From assembly GCA_029288615.1 (NCBI GenBank), contig JARIGV010000025.1, positions 1 through 35,092 of the forward strand: a DNA stretch of 35,092 bases, read 5' to 3'. The notes beneath the pieces are model-generated. The model ran no database searches. It was not told the origin of the DNA and was given only the letters and a program-made list of their open reading frames with translations. Of this stretch, positions 13,653-23,369 are shown one piece after another. Position numbers and translations under genes: made by a program. Within the stretch, counting starts at the first letter, position 1; every line of letters starts with the position of its first letter. The stretch comes from Candidatus Tayloriibacteriota bacterium (lineage in GTDB: Bacteria > Patescibacteriota > Minisyncoccia > Phycocordibacterales > CAIRYW01).

Positions 13653-16456
13653 TATGATTTCGGTTTCAAAAGATCACCAAACGGATCAGCGGGTAATTTA
13701 GGCTCTGGTGGTGGATCTTTTCTATATTTCTTCATGATATCCGCTTCAACAATATGCCTATCACGGCCATAGGTAAGATATGAAAGCTCTTTGAGTTTGC
13801 TCGCAACCTCTTTATTCCCTTTCTTTGGTGGAAGCGTCTCCATACTAAATGGCCTTACTGGTCTTCCGTTTGCGAGAAGTTTTACATATGCATTTCTATT
13901 ATCAAGATTGATGAGATCATTTGCAGTAAACACTGGTTCGAATTGTTTTTCCAAATATTCTGCATCATCAGCACCGACACGAAATGCTGCAATAGAACCA
14001 ACGTTTCCAAATACAGCGTCTTTTATTTCGTCCTCGAGCTGCGCGATGAATTGGTGAGCAATCGTGAGTGAGAGTTTGTATTTTCGTGCTTCAGAAAGAA
14101 TTTGAGAGATCGAATTTGTCGTAATATTTTGGAATTCATCGATGAAAAGATAAAAAGGTGGAAGATCAGCACCGAGTGAATCTACACGCGAAAGCGCAGA
14201 CATAAGAATCTTTCCAACAATAATAAGACCGATAAGATTTGAGTTGATGTCACCGAGTCTTCCTTTTGAGAGATTTACAAGAAGAATTTTTCTCTTATCC
14301 ATGATCTCTCGGAAATTAAAAGTAGAATGTTCCTGTGCCACGATCGGTCGCATAATGTCATTTGTGAGGAATACATCGAACTTTGATGTGATATACGGCA
14401 CCACATTTGCAAGAGATGCTTCTCCACCTGCCTTATTTGCGATCTCCTGCCAGAATTGAAGAACAACAGGATTCTTGCAGCGAGAAAGTTTGAGTTCACG
14501 GAATTGTTTTGATGCAAGCACGCGTGATACGTCGAGAAGAGTATTTCCTGTTTCCGGATCATCCATCACAAGAAGAACGGCATTTCTAAAATACTGCTCG
14601 AACATAGGCCCACCTGCAGTCTTCATATCAAAAAGCTTATTGAAGATTGAAAGCATTTCATTGACCACAAATGTCTTCTGCTCTGGGAATTTTGGATCAT
14701 ATTCAAGCATGTTGAGAGCCATCGGACGTGGTGCATAGCCTGGATCAAAATAAATCACGTCCTGGTATCTCTCAGGGGGAATAAGAGCAAGAATATCTTC
14801 AATATCATTTCCGTGCGGATCGATCATGCAAACACCGGCACCATTTATAATGTCTTGAATAATCATATTCTTAAGAAGAGTTGTCTTTCCTGTTCCTGTC
14901 TGTCCAATGACATACATATGACGAAGTCGATCCTCGGGGGTTATAAAAATATTATGATGTGCATTGCGATCAACGTTGGCGCCAAGGAGTGTTCCATTTT
15001 CTGGAATATCAACGGGCGCAGGCGCTGTCGCAGCTTTTGCCACTTTAAGATGAGGAGAATTGATACTATTCGCTGGGAAATGAAGAAGAGTTGTCATTTC
15101 ACTGATTGAAAGTGGCACCGCTTCCCCCTTTTCAAATCTTCTATATGAAAAATTTCGAAGTGTTTCCTGAAGTTTTTTTGAAGACACAGCGCTCCAGACG
15201 AGTTTATTTCCTGCTGTATTTTCAAACTGATTAAATGATGATGCTATTTCTGAAGCGATTTGTTCTGCGCGATGAGAATTCTTTGCCGAAGCAACAATTT
15301 TTATATCAGCAAGTAGAATTGGCGAAGCAATTTTCTTCTTAATTTCCTCAATAACCCGCTCATTATTTTCTTTACCAGAGTGTGTCATTCCTAAAAGATC
15401 TTTCACCCCTTCAAATGCGATATCTTTTGTTGCTTTGCCAATCTCACCAAAAACACTATGGCGAATATCAAGTGCTTTTTTCAGTGGCACACCTTTTTCA
15501 AGCTCCTTTAAAGCTTCTTCATAGCGCGATAAATACCCTTCTTTGTCAGGCCGAATGATAACTTGAAGCGCTACACCTTCCCCATCACGGTCTATCTTTG
15601 AAAAAGTATTAAGGAGAACATGGAGAGGATCGTAGTCGAAATCTTCGTAAAGTTTTAAAGGATAAACTGAATTGGTATGTAGATGTGCCGTAAGAGCTGC
15701 TGGGGCGCCGTCGTAATTGAAAATATTGTAATCATCTTTCTTCTCAAAAACTTTCGCTTTCGGAAACACTGAAAGAATGTGTTTTTCAAAAAGATCTTTT
15801 TTACTCTCCGGTACGGCAACAAAAAAGACAGTCTCATGCGAGCCTTCAGGATTCGCAAGCTCAATAGAAAAATAATCATGTTCAGCTGCACTTGAGTTAC
15901 CAACAGAAAGAAGCCCGGCATAAAACTGTTCCATCGAGGAAATCAGTTCTTTGAGAGGCTTTTCGTCGTTCTCGGTTTTATCAGGAAAATTGATTTCGAA
16001 AAGTGCAGTACGAAGATCTTTCGCAAGTTCGCTTCGCCCTTCTACGTCAGGTGCTCCAAGTCCCGCTTTGACATATTGAACAAGAAAACGATGAAAATCG
16101 TCTGTAAGATGAGGATTTCCCATGAGGTCGACAATCGAAAGCGCGTTTCGGATTCCTTTTTCTTGCACGATGGCAAGAAGCTCTTCCATCTTTTTGTCGT
16201 GAGTTTCAGGAGCAAGCTCAAGAACGATTTCTTTCGCTTCTCTTTCAAGCATTTTGTAGCCTTTCTCGAGGACTTCATCAGGATGCTTGTGCGCATAATT
16301 TCGCACCTCTTGTCTGATGATGCTTTCACGGTCTGTCTTTTCAAAATTCTCGCTGACATGTTTCTCTTTATGAGACACAGCACGCAAAAGATGCTCGAGC
16401 TCTGCTTCGGGAGAATTTAGAGAAATGTTTTCAAAAGAAGAATGTTTTGCTTCCAT
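13652..16456 (-). CDS. TraG/VirD4-like translocation ATPase
   Basis: A 934-residue ATPase. Residues 1-470 are charged and helical with a mixed middle (about 185-310) and show no membrane span. From about residue 505 comes a P-loop domain of the FtsK/VirD4/TraG type: Walker A GQTGTGKTT (518-526), DPHGND (545-550), Walker B LFIDEF (770-775), and an AHQF motif near 800 as in the TraD/TraG C-terminal domain. Such ATPases couple or pump DNA or protein substrates through type IV secretion or pilus machines. No other secretion genes are here. It is 37 nt downstream of the giant surface protein gene on the same strand, so a role connected with the cell surface is possible. TATAAT 7 nt before the ATG suggests its own leaderless transcript as well. 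Confidence 0.88.
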   Translation of the reverse strand: MEAKHSSFENISLNSPEAELEHLLRAVSHKEKHVSENFEKTDRESIIRQEVRNYAHKHPDEVLEKGYKMLEREAKEIVLELAPETHDKKMEELLAIVQEKGIRNALSIVDLMGNPHLTDDFHRFLVQYVKAGLGAPDVEGRSELAKDLRTALFEINFPDKTENDEKPLKELISSMEQFYAGLLSVGNSSAAEHDYFSIELANPEGSHETVFFVAVPESKKDLFEKHILSVFPKAKVFEKKDDYNIFNYDGAPAALTAHLHTNSVYPLKLYEDFDYDPLHVLLNTFSKIDRDGEGVALQVIIRPDKEGYLSRYEEALKELEKGVPLKKALDIRHSVFGEIGKATKDIAFEGVKDLLGMTHSGKENNERVIEEIKKKIASPILLADIKIVASAKNSHRAEQIASEIASSFNQFENTAGNKLVWSAVSSKKLQETLRNFSYRRFEKGEAVPLSISEMTTLLHFPANSINSPHLKVAKAATAPAPVDIPENGTLLGANVDRNAHHNIFITPEDRLRHMYVIGQTGTGKTTLLKNMIIQDIINGAGVCMIDPHGNDIEDILALIPPERYQDVIYFDPGYAPRPMALNMLEYDPKFPEQKTFVVNEMLSIFNKLFDMKTAGGPMFEQYFRNAVLLVMDDPETGNTLLDVSRVLASKQFRELKLSRCKNPVVLQFWQEIANKAGGEASLANVVPYITSKFDVFLTNDIMRPIVAQEHSTFNFREIMDKRKILLVNLSKGRLGDINSNLIGLIIVGKILMSALSRVDSLGADLPPFYLFIDEFQNITTNSISQILSEARKYKLSLTIAHQFIAQLEDEIKDAVFGNVGSIAAFRVGADDAEYLEKQFEPVFTANDLINLDNRNAYVKLLANGRPVRPFSMETLPPKKGNKEVASKLKELSYLTYGRDRHIVEADIMKKYRKDPPPEPKLPADPFGDLLKPKS

Positions 16457-16463
16457 TACAAAT

Positions 16464-16469
16464 ATTATA
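16464..16469 (-). promoter_or_regulatory. -10 box for the ATPase gene
   Basis: TATAAT on the minus strand, 7 nt before the ATG at 16456 and within the 37-nt gap after the giant gene. No good -35. Confidence 0.5.
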
Positions 16470-16493
16470 CCTTGCCGCTTTCAAACTGTGGAA

Positions 16494-19400
16494 CTATTGT
16501 GCAGAGGTTGTGGATGCATCCGAAAAAGTTGTACTTGCATCTGAAGAAGTTACCGCAATGTCTGCGACGGTTGTGTCTGATGAAGTTGCTGTCGTATCAG
16601 ATATGGGAACAATAGTCGGAGTTGAAGTTGATGTTTCTTCTATTGTGGATGTTGCGTTCGTGCTTGAGACAGTTGAAGTTGATTCATCTGCTGGAGAAGA
16701 ATTTTCTGTTGATGATTGCTGTTTGTATGTTGTGACAGTCTGACCTGCATTTCGAAGGAGATTGTCGAGCTCAGTTTTTGTCACACATGTCTCCCCTGTT
16801 GAAGCACTACCAACACACAATGTTTCTTGATGTGAAGTACCGACAAACAAATCATGGATACCATTTGTCGCACTTCCAAACCACTCAACAAGCTTTTTCT
16901 TGAAGTCATCTGTGACGCTTGCGATTTCTTTTACAGCATTCACGAGTGCTGCGATGATTGGCCTATCTGAAAGTGTGAGGAAGCCATTTTTATCGACTCC
17001 AACTGCCTCAGGAATATTTTCTTTAACATTTTGCGCTGAGAATCCAGCATAGACTGTGCCTGTATCAAGACCTGTGTCTGCTTTCCATTTATAAAGAATT
17101 GGATTAATAGCAAGAATCTCCGACAAACTGTCAGTGAAATCTCCTTGGATATCCTTAAGCCTCTCGTCGGATGAAACAGTGAGGTTTCCATTTGCGTCAG
17201 TTGAAAGCGTACCTGCTCCGAAGTTTGCGAACTGCACTGTACCCGTAGTAGTAAGTTGTGCTGCGGGCGAAGACGTACCAATACCTACCTTTCCGAAGTT
17301 GTTGATTATAAAGTTTGTCGAAGTAGCAAGAGCTCCAGATGACGACGCTACAACAAAGAGCGACTGGTTGCCTCCGCCGTAGTTTGAGATTGCCAATTTT
17401 GCACCCGGGCTTGATGTACCAACACCAACAAGACCGCCAGTTGTAACATCAAAGCCTGGAGTATAGGAGTTTGCTTCAAACATCTGCAATTCTTCAAGAC
17501 CAAGATACGCTCCACCGTTGTTTGCTGTAACGTTTATTCTATACGCGCTGTAAAGTGTTGTGTTTGTGAAGGTGTACTGATTCCATCCAGACCAACTTGT
17601 TACGTTTGATCTCGTATCCAACACTACCCAACTTGTTCCGTTATAACCTTCAAAGGTCCAGTTTTTTGGTGCCCACGTTGGGTCGATCGCTCCATACATT
17701 TTATATGAAGTGATAGCTTTTGATGCTGCAAATTGATATGAGAGAAAACCAGAAGTTCCCTGCATGAACCATTTTGTCGTTATCGATCCATCGAATGCTT
17801 GCCATGTAGGCCATGAAGATGCGTTGTATTCTGCTGTTGAAGATGCAATACCACTAGGAGCGGTATAGCTCGTCATTGTAGGCACAGCATTTGTTGCAGC
17901 TATAGGAACGGCCACTTCAAACTGTGATGCAGACGATGTGTTGTTAAGTGACAAAGATCTGTTTGTCGAACTGTAATAGAGTGCACCATTGACGCTAAAG
18001 TTTCCACCACTACCCATGTTGATGCTGTAATTTGGAGATGTTCCAGTTGTCGCAATTGTTGTACCTCCTCCACTATCGACAGTGTATGTCGAATAGTTTG
18101 ATGTATCGTACCCAAGTGTTAATTGATTTGATGTTGTTCCTGTTACCTGAAGAAGAGCTGTTGGGGTTGTTGTACCGATACCAACATTTCCTGTTGTGTA
18201 ATAGATATTATTTCCCGATGTCGTCCATTGTGATGAAGCACCTCCACTTCCACCAATACATGAACCATTGATTGCAAAGCATCCCGCAACCAGATTGATA
18301 CCACCGGTTGTAGAAAATGTTGAAGTCGCCGTGCCGAAGTTAATTCCATTTGTATTACCAACAGAAAGAAGTGAGCCTGGAGTTGTTGTACCAATACCGA
18401 GTTTGCTTCCCGAGAGGACCATAGCAGATGCTCCGCCGACACCGTTGTTTGAGAAGAATAATTTTCCTCCTGTTGTTATGAGTCCAGAGTCGCCCGCTGC
18501 AGTACCAGTGACATAATCATTAGCATTAGCAGCTGAAAACCAATAACCCTCAACAGCAGTTCTTCCTATTGCATATGATGTATAGCTAGTGCTTCCGCCA
18601 GAAAGAAGTTTTATACCTGCATATGGTGTTGCTGGATTACCAGAAACTACGCTTAGCTTTGCGCCAGGACTTGTGTCTCCGATTCCTACATTACCACCCA
18701 CTTTCAAATGGAGTGCATCGGTAGCGTTAGGACCAAGAACAATATCGTACGCGCCGATTGTCGTGAGGTAACCTGAGCTTGGAGCATAAGCAGCACCCGA
18801 AGCAGCAGCACCGGCTTCAAGTACCGCACCTGAGGCAGGCGAAATAATTCCGGCTCGGAATTTTGCATAGGTACCCGTGATATTGTTTGTGATGTTTATT
18901 TGAGCTGTTCTGTCACCTCCCAAAGCAGATGCATATGGACCGAAAACAGAATACACACCATCGCCATTTGCTGATGATGCTGTATCGAAAGTAATTTGAT
19001 CTTTATTGTTTGCATTTGAACCGACAAATGTAAATTTTTGTATTGGTGTTGAAGTGCCCAATCCCACACTTCCATTCGACAAGAAGAGAGTTGATGTACC
19101 TGAAACTGCTGTGCCGCTCGCGCCATAAAATGCAATTTGTCCTAATGTTCCAGAGTTTACTGTTCCACTGCCGCTTCCACTTGAAAAACCAAGAGATGAA
19201 GTCGCTGTCCAGCTTGGCGCTGATCCAGATCCATTCGATACAAGAACGTATCCTGATGTGCCGGCGCTGAAATTTGCTTTAAGAGCGCCAGTAATATTTA
19301 AATCTCCCGCAACAGAAAGAAGACTACCTGGAGATGTCGTACCGATTCCAATATTGCCTCCAAGGAATGTCGCTGCGGCACCTGATCCTTTCTGTTCTAC

Positions 19401-22400
19401 AGCAAGCGTTGGATACGCTGATGTGCTTGAAGCAGAGAGCTGGCCCCAAGGAGTTGTTGAACCAACTCCCACATTTCCATTGAAATAAACACTTGATCCA
19501 CTACTTGTCCAAAGAGGTGAAAGGCCGAGAGAAGAGGTTGCAGTCAGTGTATATCCTCCTGAACTATTTCCTAAAAGAAGTTGTCCGTATGCAGGCGAAG
19601 ATGAAAGTCCTGTACCACCATACGCAATACTTAGTGTCGATGTCGATGAAACAACTCCACCCACAGCTTGAAGTGGACCAGTAAGTGATCCCACTGTAAG
19701 ACCATTTACCGCGGACACAGTAAGAGCCGTTGTTGATGCATAACGGAAGAATGAAGCAGTGCTACCGACTCCATTAAAGTTTGCTGCTGTTGTTGATGCA
19801 TATCCGGTATCATCACCAAGTCGCACATCAAGACCTGCTCCATCTCTCTTAAGAGAAACAAAAGTATTGCTTGCAGAACCTAGAATAATTCGTGGTGATC
19901 CACCACCAGTACTGTCACCAAATCGAAATACTCCATCTGATGCATTAGAAAGAAAACCAGTAATAGTTCCTGAAGTACTATTATCTCCCCACTGAAGTGA
20001 CTGCCCTCCTCCGATAAAGAGTGTACCCGCAACATGAGGCGATGAAGGAATTGAAAGTGTCACTGTATTTCCTGAAACCGATGTAGAAATTTGATTTGCT
20101 GTTCCAACAATTGATGTTGTTGCAGATGTTATACCAAGTGTTGAAGTTGAAATCGCGCCAGTCAAACCACCAATCGATGTAACACCACTGTTTGATAATG
20201 TATTGCCCGACCATGAAAGACCTGTGCCTGCACTAATTTGTGTAGATGGTGTATTGAAAAAAGTATTCCAATTTGAAGATGAGGCAGTGAGTGGAATTGA
20301 ATATCCAGAAGCAACGGAGAAAATTCCATTTGTACTGTCGTATGAAAGTGGTGATGTCGCAGAGAAAACTCCGCGTGATGTTGTTGTAGAAAATGACACA
20401 ATGCCAAGTGTCGATGTCGATACCCACTGTACACCAGATCCTGTTGTCTGAAGAATCTGTCCAGATGTTCCAGCATTGTAATTTGCTTTGAGCGCGCCTG
20501 TTATATTTATATTTCCAGCAACAGTAAGAAGGCTGTCCGGCGAAGTCGTACCGATTCCAAGATTTCCAGCATTTGTAAGACGTGCGAGCTCAACATTACC
20601 ACCGCTTCCACCTGTAAAAATTAAATCCCCTCCTGCAACGTTCTTCAAATAAGTATTTCCCGGAGCATCAGCATTGAAAAGTCCGACATATCGATTTCCT
20701 TGTATCAAACTTACACGCGGTGCACTTGCGTCAGTTGCTATTTCAACTCCATCATTGCTACCAGCAGCACCATCAGTATTGCGGACAAAAATTGCATCAC
20801 GAACATCAAGCTTTGCTTGAGGATCTGAAGTGCCGACGCCAACATTGCCACCACTATAATAAACACTCGATCCATTTGTACCCCACTGTGAAGATGTAAT
20901 TCCAAGAGACGAAGTCGCAACTGTACCGGTCAATCCACCAATTGATGTCACACCATTATTCGTAAGCATGTTACCACTCCATGAAAGACCAGTGCCAGCA
21001 GTGATAGCTGAAGATGGCGTCGTAAGAAAATTCTGCCACGCAGTTGTGGAAGCGGAGAGAGGAATGGAATATCCTGAAGCAACTCCAAAAGTTCCACTTG
21101 AGCTATCGTATGAAAGTGGTGATGTCGCAGAGAAGATTCCTCGTGTTGTTGTTGTAGAAAAAGATGAGATACCAAGTGTCGATGTCGAAATTGCACCCGT
21201 GAGACCGCCGATAGAAGTGACACCACTATTAGAAAGAGTATTCCCTGACCACGAAAGACCAGTACCTGCGGTAATTTGTGTCGACGGTGTATTGAAAAAA
21301 GTATTCCAACTAGAAGACGAGGCAGTAAGTGGGATTGAGTATCCGGAAGTGACACCGAATGTTCCTGTTGAACTATCGTATGAAAGAGATGAGGTAGCGC
21401 TCAAAACTCCTCGTGTTGTTGTCGTACTAAATGATGCACCACCTCCCCCTCCAGAAATTCCCGTAAGATGTGAGCCGTCTCCATAGAATGCATTTGCAGT
21501 GATATTTCCCGTCACAACAAGCGAATCTGCTGCCGCTGTTCCAAGTGTCGAACTTGCAGTTGTAATATTCGAAAGTCCTGTCGCGCTTCCTCCTGAAATA
21601 GTTGAATTAGAAATATTTTTTACATCGATGTTGTTTGTGATGTTTGTGATCGATGAACCAACAGAGCGAGCAAGAGAATCTGCTTGGGTTGAACGTGCGC
21701 CGACGAGAGCCTTATATGTCGCTGTGTTTACAGCAAGAAGTTCTTCGCGAAGATTATTGAGAGTGCTGTAGAAAAGAGATGGTGTAATGGTCGTTGCATT
21801 TGTTTGTGAGCTTAGAACAACAGGTGCTACATTTCCACCATACACCGAAGGCCGTGATGAAACTACTTGAATATTTGGAGATGATGAACTCGTAATACTT
21901 CCTGATGTATCTACAGTGATGTTGACATTGTTATCGTTACCTGTGTTTGGGGTATTGTTGCTTTGTACATACGACGCAACAGTTGGCTGTTCGAAAAGTG
22001 GGACAAGAGGATCAGAGAGTTTGTCGATGATGACATACCACACTTCCCCAACACTAGCGACCGACGCATCCGAAACAGAAACTTTAGGAAGAGAAATATG
22101 CGGAAGTGAAAGATGCGAAAAAGAAGCTGCAAGACTCTTTGTAGCAGAGAGCGGCATACCAATTGTTCCCAATGTGCCGTTACCGATATTTTTATAGAGA
22201 TCAAAAGTATGAGCAAAAAGCGGTATATAACTTTTTTCCACGCTCGCAAACGCAGTAGCAGTGTCTGAAAAGGCTCCAAATGTCGATGTAACGTAAAACT
22301 GACTGAGGAGATTGAGACTAATATTGAAAACAGCGTTTGTCTGAAAGCCAATATCAGTAATTGTAAGGAAATCGGAAACAGTTCCCTCATAAAGAGGTGC

Positions 22401-22523
22401 ATATATATCTTTAATTTTATTCAAAAAACTGTTTTCTTGAGCTTTCGGTGTTGCAGCGTAAGAGAAAAATGGGACAAAAACCAGTGATATGAAAAAGAAA
22501 ATGTATTTTCTTTTTTTATACAT
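16494..22523 (-). CDS. Giant secreted repeat protein with S74 chaperone domain
   Basis: A 2009-residue exported protein. Residues 1-23 form a signal peptide (basic MYKKRK, hydrophobic core, SYA cleavage site). Residues 24-250 are mostly helical. From about 330 to 1540 the protein is Ser/Thr/Gly-rich and made of repeats: units with VTSIGGLTGAISTSTLGI, FSTTTTRG and SYDSSSGTFGV, and many NVGIGTTSPGSLLSVAG-type units as in trimeric tail fibres. Residues about 1548-1682 look like a discoidin (F5/8 type C) carbohydrate-binding domain (AFDGSITTKWFM ... YRINVTANNGGAYLGLEELQMFE). SSDERLKD near residue 1785 opens a peptidase S74 intramolecular chaperone domain, which in phage endosialidases trims itself off after trimer folding. 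A Ser/Thr-rich tail ends the protein. Likely a surface fibre or adhesin. Confidence 0.9.
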   Translation of the reverse strand: MYKKRKYIFFFISLVFVPFFSYAATPKAQENSFLNKIKDIYAPLYEGTVSDFLTITDIGFQTNAVFNISLNLLSQFYVTSTFGAFSDTATAFASVEKSYIPLFAHTFDLYKNIGNGTLGTIGMPLSATKSLAASFSHLSLPHISLPKVSVSDASVASVGEVWYVIIDKLSDPLVPLFEQPTVASYVQSNNTPNTGNDNNVNITVDTSGSITSSSSPNIQVVSSRPSVYGGNVAPVVLSSQTNATTITPSLFYSTLNNLREELLAVNTATYKALVGARSTQADSLARSVGSSITNITNNIDVKNISNSTISGGSATGLSNITTASSTLGTAAADSLVVTGNITANAFYGDGSHLTGISGGGGGASFSTTTTRGVLSATSSLSYDSSTGTFGVTSGYSIPLTASSSSWNTFFNTPSTQITAGTGLSWSGNTLSNSGVTSIGGLTGAISTSTLGISSFSTTTTRGIFSATSPLSYDSSSGTFGVASGYSIPLSASTTAWQNFLTTPSSAITAGTGLSWSGNMLTNNGVTSIGGLTGTVATSSLGITSSQWGTNGSSVYYSGGNVGVGTSDPQAKLDVRDAIFVRNTDGAAGSNDGVEIATDASAPRVSLIQGNRYVGLFNADAPGNTYLKNVAGGDLIFTGGSGGNVELARLTNAGNLGIGTTSPDSLLTVAGNINITGALKANYNAGTSGQILQTTGSGVQWVSTSTLGIVSFSTTTSRGVFSATSPLSYDSTNGIFSVASGYSIPLTASSSNWNTFFNTPSTQISAGTGLSWSGNTLSNSGVTSIGGLTGAISTSTLGITSATTSIVGTANQISTSVSGNTVTLSIPSSPHVAGTLFIGGGQSLQWGDNSTSGTITGFLSNASDGVFRFGDSTGGGSPRIILGSASNTFVSLKRDGAGLDVRLGDDTGYASTTAANFNGVGSTASFFRYASTTALTVSAVNGLTVGSLTGPLQAVGGVVSSTSTLSIAYGGTGLSSSPAYGQLLLGNSSGGYTLTATSSLGLSPLWTSSGSSVYFNGNVGVGSTTPWGQLSASSTSAYPTLAVEQKGSGAAATFLGGNIGIGTTSPGSLLSVAGDLNITGALKANFSAGTSGYVLVSNGSGSAPSWTATSSLGFSSGSGSGTVNSGTLGQIAFYGASGTAVSGTSTLFLSNGSVGLGTSTPIQKFTFVGSNANNKDQITFDTASSANGDGVYSVFGPYASALGGDRTAQINITNNITGTYAKFRAGIISPASGAVLEAGAAASGAAYAPSSGYLTTIGAYDIVLGPNATDALHLKVGGNVGIGDTSPGAKLSVVSGNPATPYAGIKLLSGGSTSYTSYAIGRTAVEGYWFSAANANDYVTGTAAGDSGLITTGGKLFFSNNGVGGASAMVLSGSKLGIGTTTPGSLLSVGNTNGINFGTATSTFSTTGGINLVAGCFAINGSCIGGSGGASSQWTTSGNNIYYTTGNVGIGTTTPTALLQVTGTTSNQLTLGYDTSNYSTYTVDSGGGTTIATTGTSPNYSINMGSGGNFSVNGALYYSSTNRSLSLNNTSSASQFEVAVPIAATNAVPTMTSYTAPSGIASSTAEYNASSWPTWQAFDGSITTKWFMQGTSGFLSYQFAASKAITSYKMYGAIDPTWAPKNWTFEGYNGTSWVVLDTRSNVTSWSGWNQYTFTNTTLYSAYRINVTANNGGAYLGLEELQMFEANSYTPGFDVTTGGLVGVGTSSPGAKLAISNYGGGNQSLFVVASSSGALATSTNFIINNFGKVGIGTSSPAAQLTTTGTVQFANFGAGTLSTDANGNLTVSSDERLKDIQGDFTDSLSEILAINPILYKWKADTGLDTGTVYAGFSAQNVKENIPEAVGVDKNGFLTLSDRPIIAALVNAVKEIASVTDDFKKKLVEWFGSATNGIHDLFVGTSHQETLCVGSASTGETCVTKTELDNLLRNAGQTVTTYKQQSSTENSSPADESTSTVSSTNATSTIEETSTSTPTIVPISDTTATSSDTTVADIAVTSSDASTTFSDASTTSAQ
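20128..21441 (-). repeat. About 270-bp internal repeats in the giant surface gene
   Basis: Three related blocks, near 20128-20400, 20904-21170 and 21174-21441, encode the same series (SFSTTTTRG, SPLSYDSS, SGYSIPL, TAGTGLSWSG, LSNSGVTSIGGLTG). They differ mainly at third codon positions, which points to old duplication followed by drift. Shorter copies of the GIGTTSP unit are spread over the rest of the gene. Confidence 0.75.
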
Positions 22524-22548
22524 AGAGATTAGTACAATTTTAACATAA

Positions 22549-22568
22549 AAACCGCATCAAAGCGGTTT
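22549..22568 (-). terminator. Probable terminator after map
   Basis: On the minus strand AAACCGC (22568-22562), loop TTTGAT, GCGGTTT (22555-22549) running into TTATGTTAAAATT. The T-tract is short. It separates the ribosomal/secY operon from the giant surface gene. Confidence 0.6.
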
Positions 22569-22598
22569 AAAATGTGTGGATTTTTTATTTTTTGGAAT

Positions 22599-23369
22599 TT
22601 AAAGTGTTGTGAGAATCTCTGGTCCTTTTTTTGTGATAACAACAGTATGTTCGAAGTGTGCACTTCGTTTTTTATCGACAGTTGCATAGGTATAACCATC
22701 GCGAAGCACCCGAACACGTGATGTTCCTTCGTTAACAATCGGTTCGATCGCAATGACCATGCCAGGTTTAAGAGAAACTCCCTGCCCTTTCCTTCCAAAA
22801 TTTGGTACAAACGGATCTTCGTGCTGAGCATAACCAACTCCGTGGCCTCCAAGATTTTCTGCAAGAGAAAAACCTTTTGGTTTGACGTATTTTTCAATTG
22901 CTTCGCCGATATCACCCGTTTTCTTTCCCACTTGTGCTGCATCAATACCTCGCATCATTGCTTCTTCCGTAGTCTTTAAAAGTTTTTCAGCTTTAGCATC
23001 AATCTTTCCGCAACCAACCGTGATTGCTGAATCTGTGTAGAGTCCTTCAAAAATAATTCCAGAGTCAATCGAAACAATATCCCCTTCATTAATGATACGA
23101 TTATTTTCATTTGGAATTCCGTGCACCACTTCGTCATTTATTGAAATACACACAGCTGCAGGATATGGACGCTTTGCTCCATAAGGCGTGTAGCCTAAAA
23201 AAGCAGATTCGGCTCCGGCCTTTTTCATAAGAAAGCGCGCTTTGTCATCGAGATCAAGTGTGTGTACTCCTGGCACAATCATGTCTTTAAGCGACGCCAA
23301 AATCTCCGCGAGAATTTTTCCACCACGTCTGAGGCTTTCTATTTCTTCTCCTGTTTTTATCGTCACCAT
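22599..23369 (-). CDS. map: Methionine aminopeptidase, type I
   Basis: Removes the N-terminal methionine from new proteins. All five metal ligands are present in the 256-residue protein: D102 (SIDSG), D113 (YTDSA), H176 (GGHGVG), E209 (AIEP) and E240 (HFEHT), plus the substrate-binding histidines H83 (VVHGIP) and H183. No N-terminal extension, so type Ia. The ATG overlaps the adk stop by one base (TAATG), so the genes are translationally coupled. It closes the secY-adk-map part of the operon; the usual next genes (infA, rpmJ, rpsM) are absent here. Confidence 0.97.
   Translation of the reverse strand: MVTIKTGEEIESLRRGGKILAEILASLKDMIVPGVHTLDLDDKARFLMKKAGAESAFLGYTPYGAKRPYPAAVCISINDEVVHGIPNENNRIINEGDIVSIDSGIIFEGLYTDSAITVGCGKIDAKAEKLLKTTEEAMMRGIDAAQVGKKTGDIGEAIEKYVKPKGFSLAENLGGHGVGYAQHEDPFVPNFGRKGQGVSLKPGMVIAIEPIVNEGTSRVRVLRDGYTYATVDKKRSAHFEHTVVITKKGPEILTTL

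Noticed and set aside
20128-21441. Repeats in the fibre gene as a CRISPR array
   Set aside because: The repeats are long, in frame, degenerate and part of one open coding region; no short identical repeats with unique spacers.
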